Below, piece after piece: positions 42,701 to 55,960 of a stretch of DNA of 64,000 nt; position 1 is the first letter of the stretch, and each line of letters begins with the position of its first letter. Location: the NCBI RefSeq assembly GCF_047663525.1, contig NC_092593.1, forward strand, positions 29,414,501 to 29,478,500, in the 5' to 3' direction. The notes below the pieces were generated by a model. That model ran no database searches, had not been told where the DNA came from, and saw nothing but the letters and a program-made list of their open reading frames with translations. This DNA is from Anas platyrhynchos (lineage: Eukaryota; Chordata; Aves; Anseriformes; Anatidae). The position numbers were made by a program, and so were the translations under genes.

Positions 42701-45700
42701 ATCCATCATACAGCTGCCCTTCTTGCACCCAGTTCTTATTTAAAAGTGAATGAACTCTTCTATTCTCTCAGCCTCAGGTGCACAGCTATAAACTAAGCTC
42801 TCTGGAGTAAAATAAGTTTCTGCAGTACCAGAGAAGGCTGTGACTCTCATGAGCAATTTTAACACCTCTGCAAACTCTGATCTTGAAGTTTCCTTGGCTC
42901 CTGTTAAACTTCCCTTGCATCTCCAGCTATCATTTGAATTTTGATTTATCTGAGTGTAATTCATGCCTGGGAAGGAATACAGGTTGTGGTAATTCCACAT
43001 TAAATTTCAAAGATGGTTATTTTAAAAAAACATGCTGTTTTCTTGGGGTGGGGAACATCAGCCCAGTAAAACATCCAGACACCTCTTATATAAGCAAAAA
43101 ATGACAGGAACATAACAGCTTGAGAGCCTCCACCAAACCGGTTGACACCAACCCACAGATTACAGAAGCTGAAGAGGGAGGGAAGCTGGAGGGTCAGCAC
43201 AGTCTGACCTCAGGCCTGCAAGATGCCTGGGAGCTCAGAGCTCCCCGGGACACCAGCCCTGCTCCCGGTGCGAATCAGCACAGCCCGACCCAAAACTCAG
43301 GAAAGCTGAGCTGGCCTTCACTGCACCCAGAAACTCACAGGCTCAACCACTTCCAGCAGGAAAACTTGCCCTTTGGGGTCCTGAAACACGTAGAAAAAAA
43401 GCCACTTCTTCAGCATTTTGGCTTGTGGCTGATTATTCTGGCCCAGATCAAATTAGTAGCCTGGGGCTGGCCTCCCAGTATGGATGACAAGTGAGAGCTC
43501 TGCAATGAAGTATTTTGCTGCTGGGACTCTCAGTGTTATGTCCTGCCTCTCTGCAGTAACCTCCAGGCAGTCAGTATGCTTGCTCCAAGGTGCTGCGTCC
43601 CTCCCTTGCCAGAAAATAAAATAAAATAAAAAAATCTTTAAACAGGAAAGAGCCCCCCAAAGGAACAGTTCCCCCAGCCCTGCACTCCTCCACAGTCCAA
43701 GCCTTGGCCTCCCCGGGGCTGTGGGGTTCGTCGCAGCTGGAGGAGGAGGTAGGTTTGTGGGAGCCCCTTGTTAAAATCTTGGCAGTACATCACTGAAAGC
43801 GCGGCTAGAAATTGCCAAAAGCCGGAAGCTGTTAATGAGCAGTTGGAGCAGGAAAAAGCAGAGCTGTTTCGACATTTGAAAGGGCCGTCTAAGCTCTGTC
43901 CTCGGCTCTGCCCAGCTGCCTCGTGGGTGGCTCTGAAGAGCAAGCGCTCGGGGACACCACCAGCATCTCCTGGCCCACGAAAGGGCCTGTGGTGCAAGGG
44001 GCCAGGGAAAGTCAGTGGCCACAGGCAAAGAGGGACGTGAAGGATCCAGCCAGCACCAGCCCTCCTGGATAACACCACAGCAGAGAAAACCCACCTCCGG
44101 ACCCCTTCCTTGGGCTCATCTCGGAGGCACTCCGGAGCGAGCCTGGCTTTGCACAGGGAAGGTGTGGAACAGAGGAGCAGGGAGGGGAAGAAGGCAGGGA
44201 ATGAGATTTTCTTCTTGGGCAGCTCCAGTAAAATAAAGGGGGATGGGGAGGGAGGTGGCACAGACACACACGTGTCCCTGAACAACGGCTTTGAAGCTGA
44301 TGAGGCTTGTGCCAACGGCGTTAAATATGCTCCCTCTCATCTCCCTCTGCCTCCTGAGCCCCTGACCCTCCAACCTCGGGGCCTCTCAGATCTATATGGG
44401 TTTCAGCTGCCAGCCTGTAAGCAATTCTGGGCAGGCATTTGGCTCTTCCTGCCTGAAACACACACTTACTGCATGCTTGGGCCAGCCAGATCAGTGCTAA
44501 CCAGTGGAAATCTATTGCACAGAAATCAGATAAGAAAGGTAAAGTGGTCATGTATGGGCCGTACATTGCTGTTGAGATGCTCACAGCAAAAGCCGTGTTC
44601 AGTGCTTACCCTGCATGAATACAGCTCATAAGCTAAGGGTGAGTATACTTCAGGATGAAGTTGCGTGAGCTGTTGTTACAGTTTATAGACCTGTCAGCTA
44701 TGATGACTGAATGCATGCGCATGCTAAGCTGTTTGGAAAGTAAAGGATATCATGCTCTTGTAGGCTGGTTGAGAATATCTGGGAGGAAGATATCAATAGG
44801 AGCGAGGTTCTTTTTCCTCTCGGAAATACGTGAGACTGGTGCCTCTGGGCAGCTGGTGCTGCACACCGTATGGTATGCAGCCTGCTCCGACAGCGCTGGC
44901 AGCCAGTGTGAAATGTCTGCTCTCTGTTCGCCTCTACAGGAATAACCACAACAGAGGTATGAAATGGGCTGTAAAAAAAACCCTCTGCCTCCACCTCATT
45001 TCAGGAAAAGGAAAGAATATTGGACAGAGGGAAACCTTTTCTCCTCCCCTCTCCACGCCTGCCAAAATAATACAAATTCTAGGAACAACACCTTCTCTAA
45101 AAATAAATATATACATCTGCAGCTTTATTCTTTTTCCAAGGGAACTCTTTTGGTCTGGCCTGCTCAGCCAGCACCTTCCCTGCTCTCCTTATTTTTCCTG
45201 TGTACAGCGTGTGTTCAGCTGCAAACTTCCTGAGCAGCAGCATCCCCGGGGGGAGGAAGAAATTGTGTTTTCTGGCTCAGGGATTAGGACTGGGCACCAG
45301 CAGGTCCTATCCAAAGGATTAATCCTTTCTTACTCATTTCCCCACTTTACCTGCCCCTGTCCTGTGTGGATGAGGTATTTTGAAGCAAGCCCTGCTCTGT
45401 CCATAGGCAGCTGAGCACAAAAAGGACCGATCTCAGCTTTTTTACATCAGTGCAGCACAAAGGCTCTGTGACAACATTGCCTCCTAAGAGTAAATCAGCA
45501 AGTGGGTTATAGCAGCCATCCGTTATGACTGACTCAACTAATTCCACTGATGGATTCATGCCAGTGGTATTAACAACAACAAAAAGCCTGCTTTGAAAAT
45601 GCCCCTGGTTCAAGCTCCTGATTTGAAATAAGTAAATAAATAACATTTGGGGCCACCCACTAAAAAGCAGAGACAGTTTGCATAAATTCAATGGCATTTC

Positions 45701-46403
45701 ATAGGCTCCTGTGAACAATCTGCGGGACAGGTATGATTTCCTTATGAACGCGGGGTGCTTTTTAATGTTTGATACAGTTACTGACAAATAGCAGCTGAAA
45801 CACCTGTATGCCAGATGTGCACAGCTGTACGTGTGCTGCTGCTGATCAATCTTCAGATTACATCACGTTCCAGATGCCTGACTTCAGAAACGCTTGGGAG
45901 GCAGAGCTGAAGCAAGCAAACTGCAAGCTTAGGCATTTCTCCTTCCCGATGGTGATGCTCTGCCTCTGCACGCAATGCCGAGCCCTGTTTTGTCACCTTG
46001 ACCTGTGCGGTGCTGCCTCAGAGCAAAAGCATCCTTTAGCCATGAGTAATGGATAATGCAACGGGGAGGTGGGCGACATGCTGTCCACCCTGCTTTCCTA
46101 CCACCTGAGACCAAAAACCCATCAACACCAGGCTGTGACGAGGTTTATTCCTGTGTTTCTTCTCGCTGCAACCCAAGGCACACCTTCAATGTCTCCCCAC
46201 AGGCACACGTGTGTGGCTGTGTGTGGCTCTGTGCACATGCATGTGTACAGGAACTGCTGTGAAAGTCAAGTACTTTTAATTTTCATTGGATTTGTTCCCC
46301 ACTAGGAGGATGGCACTTGTTCCTGTAACACTGGGAAGCAAAACTTGGCCTGCCTTAAAAGAGACTTGGAGGTGACTGCTACAAAAAGAAAAAAGATGCT
46401 TCT
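42701..46403. other. Presumed intronic stretch, nothing recognised
   Basis: No exon or interspersed repeat identified. The 225-codon minus frame at 43638-44315 lies here and is treated as chance. A short AAATA-type repeat is at 43616-43635. Confidence 0.45.
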
Positions 46404-46500
46404 GTTATTATCATTAGTAGTAGTAGTAGTAGTAGTAATAACAATAATATTGTTATTATTGTTGCTGCTATTATTGTTGTTGTTATTATCATTATCACCA
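46404..46500. repeat. Compound trinucleotide microsatellite (TAG/TAA/TTG/TTA)
   Basis: About seven TAG units pass into TAATAACAATAATA, then ATTGTTATTATTGTTGCTGC, more ATTGTTGTTG and ATTATCATTATCACC. All units are trinucleotides with a drifting middle base. The left and right halves are partly complementary (AATAACAATAAT against ATTGTTATTATT). Confidence 0.9.
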
Positions 46501-47082
46501 CTATAGTTGTATTTATTTATTTACTATTGCATTTGGTGTGGGGACGAAAGCTTTCCCTTTGCTGAATGAAACTGTGCTCACCCTTCAAAACTGTTTCTTC
46601 AAACAGATGCCAGGACAGATTCCCCGAAGATCTGTGGATTTAGTCCTTATTTTTCACACTAAGGATCTTATGCAGAATCACAAAAAGCCTTTAAGTGAGA
46701 AGCAGCAGGATTGACTCATTTCCTTGCCCACCATGCTCACTGCCACCACACCTGGGTTTTGTCAGAGCTGGGACCTGCATCCCGGATCACATTCCCAAAC
46801 ATTTGCGGAGGAAAGAGTGCTGCTTTGGCATCTCCCCCCTCGCATGAGGCAGCGTTTGAAGAATGTGCCCTCGCTCGCCACACCCTGGTCCCTGAAGTCG
46901 GTGATCGCAATGGCTCGGCCTGAGCCCAGCAGCATTTCCCACCGAAGCAGGTGCAGGTTTTTGATAACCACCCAGGCTCTGAGTAACGGCAGTGATTCAG
47001 TGTGTGTGTTACTAATCTCCCAGGACTTTTGGACGGGATTGTACCAGGCCAGGTCTCCATCTGGGATTAATCAACACAGCTT
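46501..47082. other. Presumed intronic stretch, nothing recognised
   Basis: Mixed DNA with no identified exon or repeat. Confidence 0.45.
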
Positions 47083-47160
47083 CATTGAAGTCAAGGGGCC
47101 AAATTCTCACTTGGAATAAACCGGTTTAACTCCACTGCAGTCAATAAAGCTACTCTGATC
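47083..47160. mobile_element. Ancient sauropsid repeat relic (GAAGTCAA / CCAAATTCT type)
   Basis: TTCATTGAAGTCAAGGGGCC, CCAAATTCTCACTTGG and AACCGGTTTAACTCCACTG, followed by CAGTCAATAAAG, recall a palindromic repeat abundant in turtle and crocodilian genomes (words such as CATTGAAGTCAATGG, GGCCAAATTCTG and ACACCGGTGTAACTCC). In birds only decayed copies are expected. Recognised from memory; the family name is not claimed. Confidence 0.5.
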
Positions 47161-48811
47161 TTTTTTATGGCAAGAATAGTCCAACTCTTTAAAATACGTG
47201 GGGTTATAGGGTGTTGCCCTCATGCAGAGGGAGTTGCACTTTTATATGCCATACACGCCTGACGTGGTAAGTTGTTGGCATCAAGTAAGGCACACCGGTG
47301 TGTGTCCGTGATGCTAACCACGCTGTGCTTCAGAGAAAGCTGTCGGGAGATGCATGGAGCTACGTTAACATGGACATAAGACTGGCAAGAGCTTTCACCA
47401 GTCCAGCATCACTACTAGGTCATTTCTTCCATCCTTGGCTGCAAGCATTGTGTCATACAATCCTTCCCCAAAACTCTGCAGTCTTACATGCAGATGGCAC
47501 TGCTGATGCTTAAAAGCAGCCCTCTAGATCTTCTACTCGGTTTTTATTACCAATCTCTTCTCAAGACAGGCTTTCTGCTGCCTGGGGTGCCTAAGACAGT
47601 CTTGCATCAAGGGACTTCTCCAAGGTAAGCGTCAGGAGGTAAGGCTATTTGCAGAGCTTAAAGGGGATTCACAGCCTGCAAGGCTTTTTGTGTGAGTATG
47701 CCGTGCTTCAGCATGGTCTTGTTTGCTTTGCTTCAAATCTTTTGGCCTTGGCTGGCTCTGACCCCACAAATGTTTGAATGTCTGTGTTATTCTTCAGCTG
47801 TGCTTGTGTACCAGGGCTGGGCGGTCACTGGAGGGGCTCCTCATTAAAGTAGTGATGGGGCTCTCTGGAGAGGAGGACAGTAATGCTGCAGGGAATACTG
47901 AGGCAGCGAATCTCCCTCAGGGCTGCCCGTGGGTGAAATATTTTATCTTTTATTGTCGTGGTTTCTGATTCCTAATTCAGGAGCGTGGTCTCCTGAAGAG
48001 GTAGCAGTGACCCATCAGCCCATGGCCATGCACTGACCTGCTGTGAGTCACTCTTTTTTCCAAGACTCATAAGACTAGCATCATTGCTTATAACTCAGCT
48101 TGAGGTTGGCCAGCTGCTTTACAGGCTTTCCTGAAGCTGTTACATGCGTGATGTAGAACAAGCAATGGGAAGGAGAAAAGGGAAAGATCTTACTCAGAAC
48201 CTCTTTAGCAACACAGTTCCAGTCTGGATGGTGCCGCAAACCTTCGTCAGCTGGCTTGGCCTTTGTGCTGCTCCACGGGGTCAGGCTAGCCTGTCCTACC
48301 CCAACCTGCTCTGCTCCAAGAGGCTGCTCTCCTACAAGTTAATCCTCCTCCTGTATTCACTCCGTGGGCTGCAATTTCCTCTGCACCGAGGAACCAGTGT
48401 TCTTAATTATTTTTTCTTGCACATCAGAGAACTGGGAGTGAACACCAAAAGTGGTTTATTCTGGTTGCTGTCTACCAGCTTTCTGTGTTGCTGCTTCAGG
48501 TTTCAATAAAATAGGTTCTCCTGCAGGTGCTTCAGTTTTTCACCACACATCTAAAATTTATGGCTTTGGGAGGTAAAATATGAAGCTGGTCATTCCCTTG
48601 CTATGATTTTTAAAAGGGGAGTAAACATTCTTACTCCAGTAAGTTCAGACTCCTGGAGGAAGAAACAAGCAGAGATGCTGCTAAAGAAACAATTTGAGTA
48701 AAAATTAAAAACAAAAAAAAAAAAGAAAAAAAACCTGCATGTCCTAAGATTGCCTCCGTTTAGTGAATTATTTAATCACATGCCTAATTTCTAAATGTGT
48801 GCCTGTAGCCC
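47161..48811. other. Presumed intronic stretch, nothing recognised
   Basis: No exon or repeat identified. The A run at 48716-48732 is a short simple repeat (interrupted by G). Confidence 0.45.
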
Positions 48812-48880
48812 CCCTGATTTCAGTGGGATTTATCACATGCACTAAGGATGTGTCATGTGCTTTGCTGAATCAGAACAGAC
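48812..48880 (+). mobile_element. Ancient sauropsid repeat relic (TTTCAGTGGGATT / GTGCTTTGCTGAATC type)
   Basis: CTGATTTCAGTGGGATTTAT, CACATGCACTAAGGATGTG and TGTGCTTTGCTGAATCAG follow the order of a repeat common in turtles and crocodilians (words such as TTCAATGGGACTACTCA, CATGCTTAAAGTTAAGCA and GTGCTTTGCTGGATC). The three blocks are in the right order and spacing. Recognised from memory. Confidence 0.5.
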
Positions 48881-49800
48881 TAACAAATGACTACCAAGAA
48901 CTTGAATTGTATGCAACACGCACACAGAAGCCTATAAAAAGCCCTGGAAAATTGGTTTACATGGTCTTTTCCAGTCTGTCATCCTGCAAAATGCAGATGT
49001 ACATTTTTTTTTGACTCCGGTTGTCGGGTTTTTTGGATTTGGGTGATTATATGAATGGGTTAAGTCAACGTTTTCAACCAAATCACTGTACAGATGACTC
49101 AGCTCAACACCAGCTGGCTGGTCTTGTTTAGGTTTGCCAGCTGCAAGCTGGACTTGCTTGAGCCTTTGAATCTGAACCCTGCTAGTTTCCCACTGAGCTA
49201 ATAACCTATATTACTGTGATACCGATGCAATCTCCTTGCTGGGGGAGGGAGAGAAGCTCTCTGCATCTGTTCAAAACAAAGACTTCATGCTTTGAATTTG
49301 GCAATGCTGTTCCTCTCTGTATTTCACATACTGTCCTAGGATGTGCAGACCTGAGCTAAGCTCATGCTCCTGTGAATCGGGGACTTTCCTGAAACTGCTG
49401 CTCACGTGTTTCTCATCTGACTGCCTGTGTCTGTGACTGGTGCTGAATAGCTTTTCTGCTCCACACAACCAAGTTTTACATGCAGCTTGTGTCTGCAGTA
49501 CAGAAAAATGTTTCCTTACTTTTCTTACCCCCAAGTTAAAACTGCGCAGGCATGTTTGTGAACAGTGAGGGAGTCTGGATGAGTCCAGTGACTGAAATGG
49601 AAGCCCTACAGGTTCAGTGAGAACTCAGACTGAATGCAGGTAGGGTATAGCGAAGTACTGGTCTACGTCTGTCGTAAGAAGTGTGCTTCTACACTCAGTG
49701 CACAGATCATCTGTGATATTTATACTTAAATACACTACAGGTATGGAAGAGCATAAGATGTCTGTAGTAACTTCATTCCTCTGCACTTTTCACCATTAAA

Positions 49801-49829
49801 GTTGTTTTGTTTTGTTTTGTTTTGTTTTT
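49801..49829. repeat. (GTTTT)n microsatellite
   Basis: Five GTTTT units. Confidence 0.95.
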
Positions 49830-52800
49830 GTCTGGCTATTGTGGAGTGCAGCCATAGGGATACTATTGAGGTCAGCATTCAGTAGGGCTCCTGGTGTAAC
49901 CTGTATTTTTCACTCCTAATTTAATTCTCTGTTTGGCTAGAAGCAATATGTGCACTATGAGTTTTGCTTTGCTCTTCTGACAAAGGTCTGTCTTCTCTCC
50001 ATGAGAGATAGAGAGTGACCAAGGGACACACACACTGAAATTTTGGCCCAAATTAGGGATTTGAGCCTTATGTATGCCATGGGCTCAGAATGCTGCAAGC
50101 TTCTGGAGTTTAGGGAGGTTTTGGAGCTCTTCACTCACTGCCTCAGTAAGTTCTCTTCTGAAATGTTGTTTTTTTCCAACCACTTCCTTTACCAAGGTCC
50201 TGCAAAACTCTTCTCAAGAAAAGTAAAGCTGTTTTTGACAACCAAAGAGATTCTGGTTTCCACCTCATTCTCAGTTCTTAGCAAATGCAATTAGCAGTGT
50301 TTCTTATTACATCCTCACTTGAAAAGTATATAGGTTTCTAAGGATCGGTTGTTCCTCAGTTTAAAGGACTCCTAGAGACAGCAGTACCTTATAGCAACAA
50401 ATGAGTAAATGAAATGGACGGGCTCAGGAATGCTGGATGCTTCTTGGGGTACAGTCTTTTCCCTTGAATGTGGAAGAAAGGAGAGGTGCTAATGGAAAGG
50501 AGTTCACAAGTTTTCCATTCCCAAATGTGAATGCTTCAGCCAGGAATTATGAATTATGAACCCCTACCCATAGCATGCTTGCTGAGAACTAGTCTCTGCA
50601 ACGTGTCCGAGGCTGCAGCCCACTTGAACTGCAGCTGGAAATCTCGCAGCAGTGCAATGTGCTCCTGTTCCTGTGGGACTGGCGAGAAGCCCTTGGAAAT
50701 GTGCACTCCACAAATGAAGATGGTAACTTGTTGGTTAATGCCATGCCTGGTGACTGGGGAGGTGTCCTCAGATTAGGGGAGCTGTTGGGCCACACTCGTG
50801 TCCTGGAAGAGCATGCACGCACCCTACAGGAAACTTAACCTGACATCCCACACAAGTTGGCTGAATAAAGTGATCTCTGCCCTTTCCATACTTATTTATA
50901 TTTTCAGTTGACTGCATAATCTGGCCCTCTAGAAAGTCCCTTCTGGAGGTCACACAGCTGAAATAATAGCTAATGAATTTTTAAAAATGATTTGGGAGTT
51001 ATTAAATACTTTCTTCTTCCTTTCCTTCCCTCCCCTCAGTCCCTCTTTGGCAAACACTCCTGGGTCATTCCACCAGAGTGCTTTGCCTTCCAGAGCAGGG
51101 CATGCTGGAAAAGCATCCTGACGTGTATGGAGGGTCTACGCCCATCTCCAAGTGTTTGCACATTGCCCCAAAGCTGGGTAGGGCTGGGATAAGGAAACTA
51201 GATGAAGTGTGCAATATCACAGCAACTCCAGACACTAACCAGAATTGCTGGCATTGCTTTTTCTCCCAGAGACGTCCCTCTCGGCTCCAGTCACTTCACT
51301 TGCCTGTTTCATCTCTGGCAATTGGATGCTCTTAAATCCAGGCGATGGGGCTGTCAAGTTTCTCCTGTATAAACCACCCAAACCATTTCCATCTATGCTC
51401 CATTAACCAAAGGAGGAGCTGAGTTTATTGCTTTTGTTGGAGCTAGGCCTGGTTACACAAGCTAGCCTCTGGCTGCAGAAGTCAGGGTTTTGTAGCTGTC
51501 CTGGGGGAACCCGTTCCCCTTTTCCACGTCTGCAAAGATCTTCCCATGCTCTCTCTCGGGCAGGGATAATAATGCCCACGTGGAGCAAGGATTTGTGCAC
51601 AGACAACAAAGCATTCCAGTATTACTGGGAGCTATACTGGTATGTCTGGTGGAAAGTTTCGTTGCAGGTGCAAGCCAGTGGTGACTGATGTCTGTGGAGA
51701 TGCCCTGGGCCATTGCAGTAACAGGACATACATAGGGGCTGCTCTGAACCATCTTGTGCCTTCTCCTGGACTTCCAACAGTACTTGCTTAACCCCTCTCA
51801 TCTTGGTCTGGCATGTTATGGCTTAAAGAACCTTTCCCAAGGGATTCAAACAGCAACTAAATGGTAAAGAACCTCAGGCATGAATGTAGGTTGATATTTC
51901 CAAAAGGGCTGAGGAAATTTGATGCCCTTCAGCTCTAAAGGGACCCTACATTTCTTTGACATCATCTCCCAAATCCAGTCTGCCTGTCAGACCCTGTCAC
52001 TTCCCTAATAACAGGTCAGAGGAAGGTGGTCTTGGCTATTGGGAGGCCAAGTTCAGTGTGATGATCTGGCAGGGAGCATGCACTTGCAGGCAGTGAGGAT
52101 GAAATAATTTTTTCATGCCTCAACTCAGTTGTGTTTGGTTGTGTTGGTTCTTTCCTTTGTGGGTCTCCAAAATAACCTGGCTGCCTGCTGGCTGGGGAGC
52201 AGCAAAACCATCGGGGTGAAGGCTGAGCTCCCCCAGGTTTGTAGCAGCCCAGAGGCTGCAGGAGGGGAGCTGGGCACCTACTTCTCGGGTGGAGGAGGTG
52301 GCGGAGGCTTCAGCTCAGCTTTGGGTTAAGATTTGTATGAATGGTGGGACAGAAAATGGGGAAACCTTCCCAGTACCCTACAGCCTGTCTCTGGGTATCC
52401 ATTTTACATTTCCCCTCCTCCCCTGCCTCTTCTACCCCTGGAACACGTGTAGGTGTGAAGGAGGCACCCTTAGCCTTGTCCCCATCCCTGTTGTGTTGCT
52501 GGCACCCAGGGGCCTTTCTGCACCCAAGCTGTCTTATTTTTGCCCCAACCCTGACACTCGTGGCAGGTCTGGCTGCTCCCCACGCCATCCCAGACACCAT
52601 GCCCACAACACCCGTGTGAGGCAGTGCTCTGTGAAGAGCCCCGGGCCACCAAGGCCTGCGCAGCCAGGCGGAAATCCCCACTGGGAACACACTCCTCACG
52701 TTAGCGTGGCGCCTGGTTAGTCTCAGTCTCCCTCTGTGACACATCCCAGCCCAAGCTGCTCTTTCTGCCTGGCGGCTCTTCCCGGGCCTCCAAGGCCCTT

Positions 52801-55139
52801 TGCTTCCTCTGCTGTTGGTCTCCCAGGCTCCTCCTGGCCTGCTCTTTGCTCCCCCTCAGCTCCCTCTGCTCCATCTCTCACGGGAGACGAGCCCAGCGCT
52901 CGGTTCAGATTCCCCCTTGCTTTGTGTTGTGCCTTCTCTCAGTTTTGAGCTCTCTGCTGGCCGTCACGCTCGATACCAGCAACAGACGGGGAGGTGTGCG
53001 TGAGCACACATGCTCCAGCAGCCCTCTGTAATCTCACTGACTGCGTTCCCTAAGGCTCCTCCTTGCACAAGCCTTGCAAAACAGCGCGAAATCCTCCTCC
53101 TGTGCAACCAGTGAGGCTTCAGAGGAAGCTGATGCCTTATTTCCCTCTGCTTCCCAGTGGTTCCCTGGCACCTAAAGCCCCAGGGATGGCTCCTTCCCAC
53201 CGCCACCAGCATTTATTAGGGTTATGCTGCCAAAAGGTGCGTCTTCCCCAAGATCCCAGAGCACTTCACAAGAGGGGCGGCAGCACAGAGGCCGGTCCTG
53301 CAGTTTTGTGTCTGTTTGTAGCAAGCAAATGCCAGTGTATTAGGATCTAAAACAAAGGGAAGAAAAGGAACAAACTGAACAGGGTGGGGAAGGTACAGAA
53401 ACACATATCTGAGAATGTCCATAATTAGGGAACACCCCTGGCTCAATAACGTCTGCAATGTAAAAAATCTTGATGTTTCCTGCTTTCCTTACTGCTCCAG
53501 AAACCTCTCTTGCTGTCACCATGCCTAGCTTTATCTCTACTTTATTGATGTTTTCTTAAAGTCCCATGTAATTTTTAAAATGTTATTAACTGAGCATGTA
53601 ATGTCTTATTTACTCAATGCAGTATTTTTAATATATATATACTTTAAGTCTAATCTTCGGACTTCAAGTGGAAAAACTTGAATACCTGCCCTTGTACAAG
53701 TTCAAAACTAGCAAAAATCTTGAAGTATGCTCTCTGAAATCCTGGCTCAGTTCTTTTTTGATCAGAGATTTTGGGGGCTGCAGGGGAATCTGGAGGAACC
53801 AGGGGTGCAGGCTGTTAGAAGTTGCAGGAGAACAAGAGGGCTTTCACAGCAAGGTAGAGAGAAATGTTCGAGGTATCAGCACGGCTTTCAACAGTCCTGA
53901 ATTCCACAGTTGTCACTTTGTCACTGTTGTACAGGGGGCTGCATCCCTGATCTAGGGGATGAGGGAGAGCCTGAATTATTCAGCGGCACCGCACAGCTCT
54001 GTCTCTGCCCTGAGCTTTGCATCTGTTTGCTAACCATAGTGGTCATTTTTAAATGCATCCCCATCTCAGTGCAATCTTGGGTGGTGTGCAAACCACGGCA
54101 CAGAGCCTGCTGACTTAAAGCATGCCTAAACATTTAAGGAGAAGTCTGATTTATGCTGCAAAAGCTTGCTCATCAGTTTTCCTTTTCATCATTGCAACTG
54201 CTCGGACTCTGAAGCCCCCTTGGCTCCCCTGGTCACTTTGCACGGTTTTGCAGCGATTCTGCTTTAACTGCAGTCCTCGGGATGGCTCTGGCCCAAGTGA
54301 ACTCCTCAAGATCCCTGTGCAGTATTCTCCTGGTGGTACCCTGAGATCAGCAGATGCTGGCCTTTCTCTAACTCCCACTCAGTGCCTCAAATCCCAGGGA
54401 AAGCTCTCCTTCCGCTGCTACACCCTGTGCTTTGAAGGCAGAAATAGAGACATTCAACAAGGTCTGGGGGGTTTGCATGGTTCAGCTGCCTTCGATGCTT
54501 TTGCAGGGCTTCCCAAAGCCAAGATAAGGGCACCTCCATGCACAGCCCGCAATGTGCCTTCTGCTCCAGCCCTCAACACCAGTGCATGCACATCCTGCGT
54601 GCATGGTAAGACCTGCTGCTGTGCCTGCCATGAGGCTAATTCTCACGTCAGGGATCCCATATGCTGTGCCTGTTTGCAATTACACAGCCAGCTTTCCCCC
54701 CCACTTACACACCTGAGATGCGTTTTGCAGTCAACCTGGTGCCTCTAGCCCCCTAAATACTGCAACCAAAGTGCCTGTGGGTAAATAATTTGAGACTGTA
54801 ATGGCCGTTCCTCTTTGAGCCTGTGCAGCTGCAGGGAGACACTGGGTGCAAACTGCTGTCCTTCGCAGAGAGGGTGCCACTGCTTCTCAAACCAAGGTCA
54901 GACAGCTGAACTCAGCAGGAGTGGGGTTCGGGGAGTATTTTCCTTTATTATTTTTTTTCTCATTGTGCCCTAAACTACAAGTACTTGGCTGAGCAACAAC
55001 CCTGTGCTTGTTTGGGAAGCGGTTGCTCATCTCTGCTGCATTGTGCTGCCTGGAGCCGTTCCCAGAGAGCAGCACAGCCTCTACTCTGCCTCTTTTTCGT
55101 TATCCGCTCCGCTAATGCGTGTGCCCGTCTCTCTGCCTT

Positions 55140-55191
55140 TCACGTCTGCTGTTCCTTCTTTTTTCCTTTTCTTTTTCCTTTCCCTTCATCT
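55140..55191. repeat. Pyrimidine-rich tract
   Basis: TTC and TTTTC units, almost free of purines. Confidence 0.8.
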
Positions 55192-55279
55192 TTAGGGTCA
55201 CCCGTTTTGGGTCACTTTCTTGTTGGTACGAACTCGACTGCGGAGTTGTTCCAGATTGTTGCTTTTCTGACTCTGGAGG

Positions 55280-55363
55280 GTGTTTTTTTGTTTTTTTTTT
55301 TTTGTTTTTTGTTTTTTTTTTTCTTCTTGTTTTGTTTTGTTGTTGTTGTTCTCATTTATTTGT
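55280..55363. repeat. T-rich tract with TTG and TTTTG units
   Basis: Long T runs separated by single G or C, ending in GTTGTTGTTG. Confidence 0.9.
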
Positions 55364-55920
55364 TTTGCTGGCCAGAATACAAAAGGTTAAACAGTTTGGA
55401 GAACTTTATTCTGTATTTACTGCTGAGGTAGGTTTCTAAATCAACAGTAGGTCGTGTATTGGAATGACTCACAGAGCTGTTTAACCTTTTTACTTCCGTT
55501 TTGTCCCTCTCCAAATCCGAAGCGCACATCTGCAATTTAGATCTCTGAGACGAGGAGCTGTGAAATGCATATAAATTGCTGTAGATAGGCTTCTCAGACC
55601 GGCCCCAGTGCAGAGCCGTTTTCCATTTGGCAGCAATTGGATCCCGCTGGGATGCAAAAAGCACCTAAAAATACAATGGAGCGGGTGGACGATCCACACC
55701 ACAGGGGGACGGGGAGGTGTGGGGTGCTCTGACAAAATCTCGGCCCTTCTACATGCAGGTCCCTTCCCTGCTTACAGGCTGTGTGTGGAGGGTCCTGTCT
55801 CATGGAGAGGCTGCAAGGTTGGCAGGCAGCATAGGCACTCCTAGGAAGAGCATTAGTGTTGCTTCTCAGAGGGGGAAACTGAGGGTAAGCAGGGTAAGGC
55901 ATTCCCACTCTCAAACTTCA

Positions 55921-55960
55921 GCCAAAAAACAACCAAACAACCAAAAAAAAAAAAAACCTA
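55921..55960. repeat. A-rich (AAACA)n-like tract
   Basis: CCAAAAAACAACCAAACAACC followed by about 13 A residues. Confidence 0.85.

Noticed and set aside
43638..44315. 225-codon open frame on the minus strand
   Set aside because: No domain, odd composition (Pro, Ser, Leu-rich), overlapping open frames on the other strand. About this length is expected by chance in 128,000 codon positions over six frames.
44830..45414. 194-codon open frame on the plus strand
   Set aside because: No recognisable domain and no flanking splice or promoter evidence; consistent with chance.
54122..54748. 208-codon, cysteine-rich open frame on the plus strand
   Set aside because: Cysteines are scattered without a regular spacing that would suggest zinc fingers or a secreted disulfide fold; codon use is unlike a gene.
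55866..55900. GGGGGAAACTGAGG word resembling a MIR core
   Set aside because: Similarity stops after about 14 bases; no tail or flanking core found.
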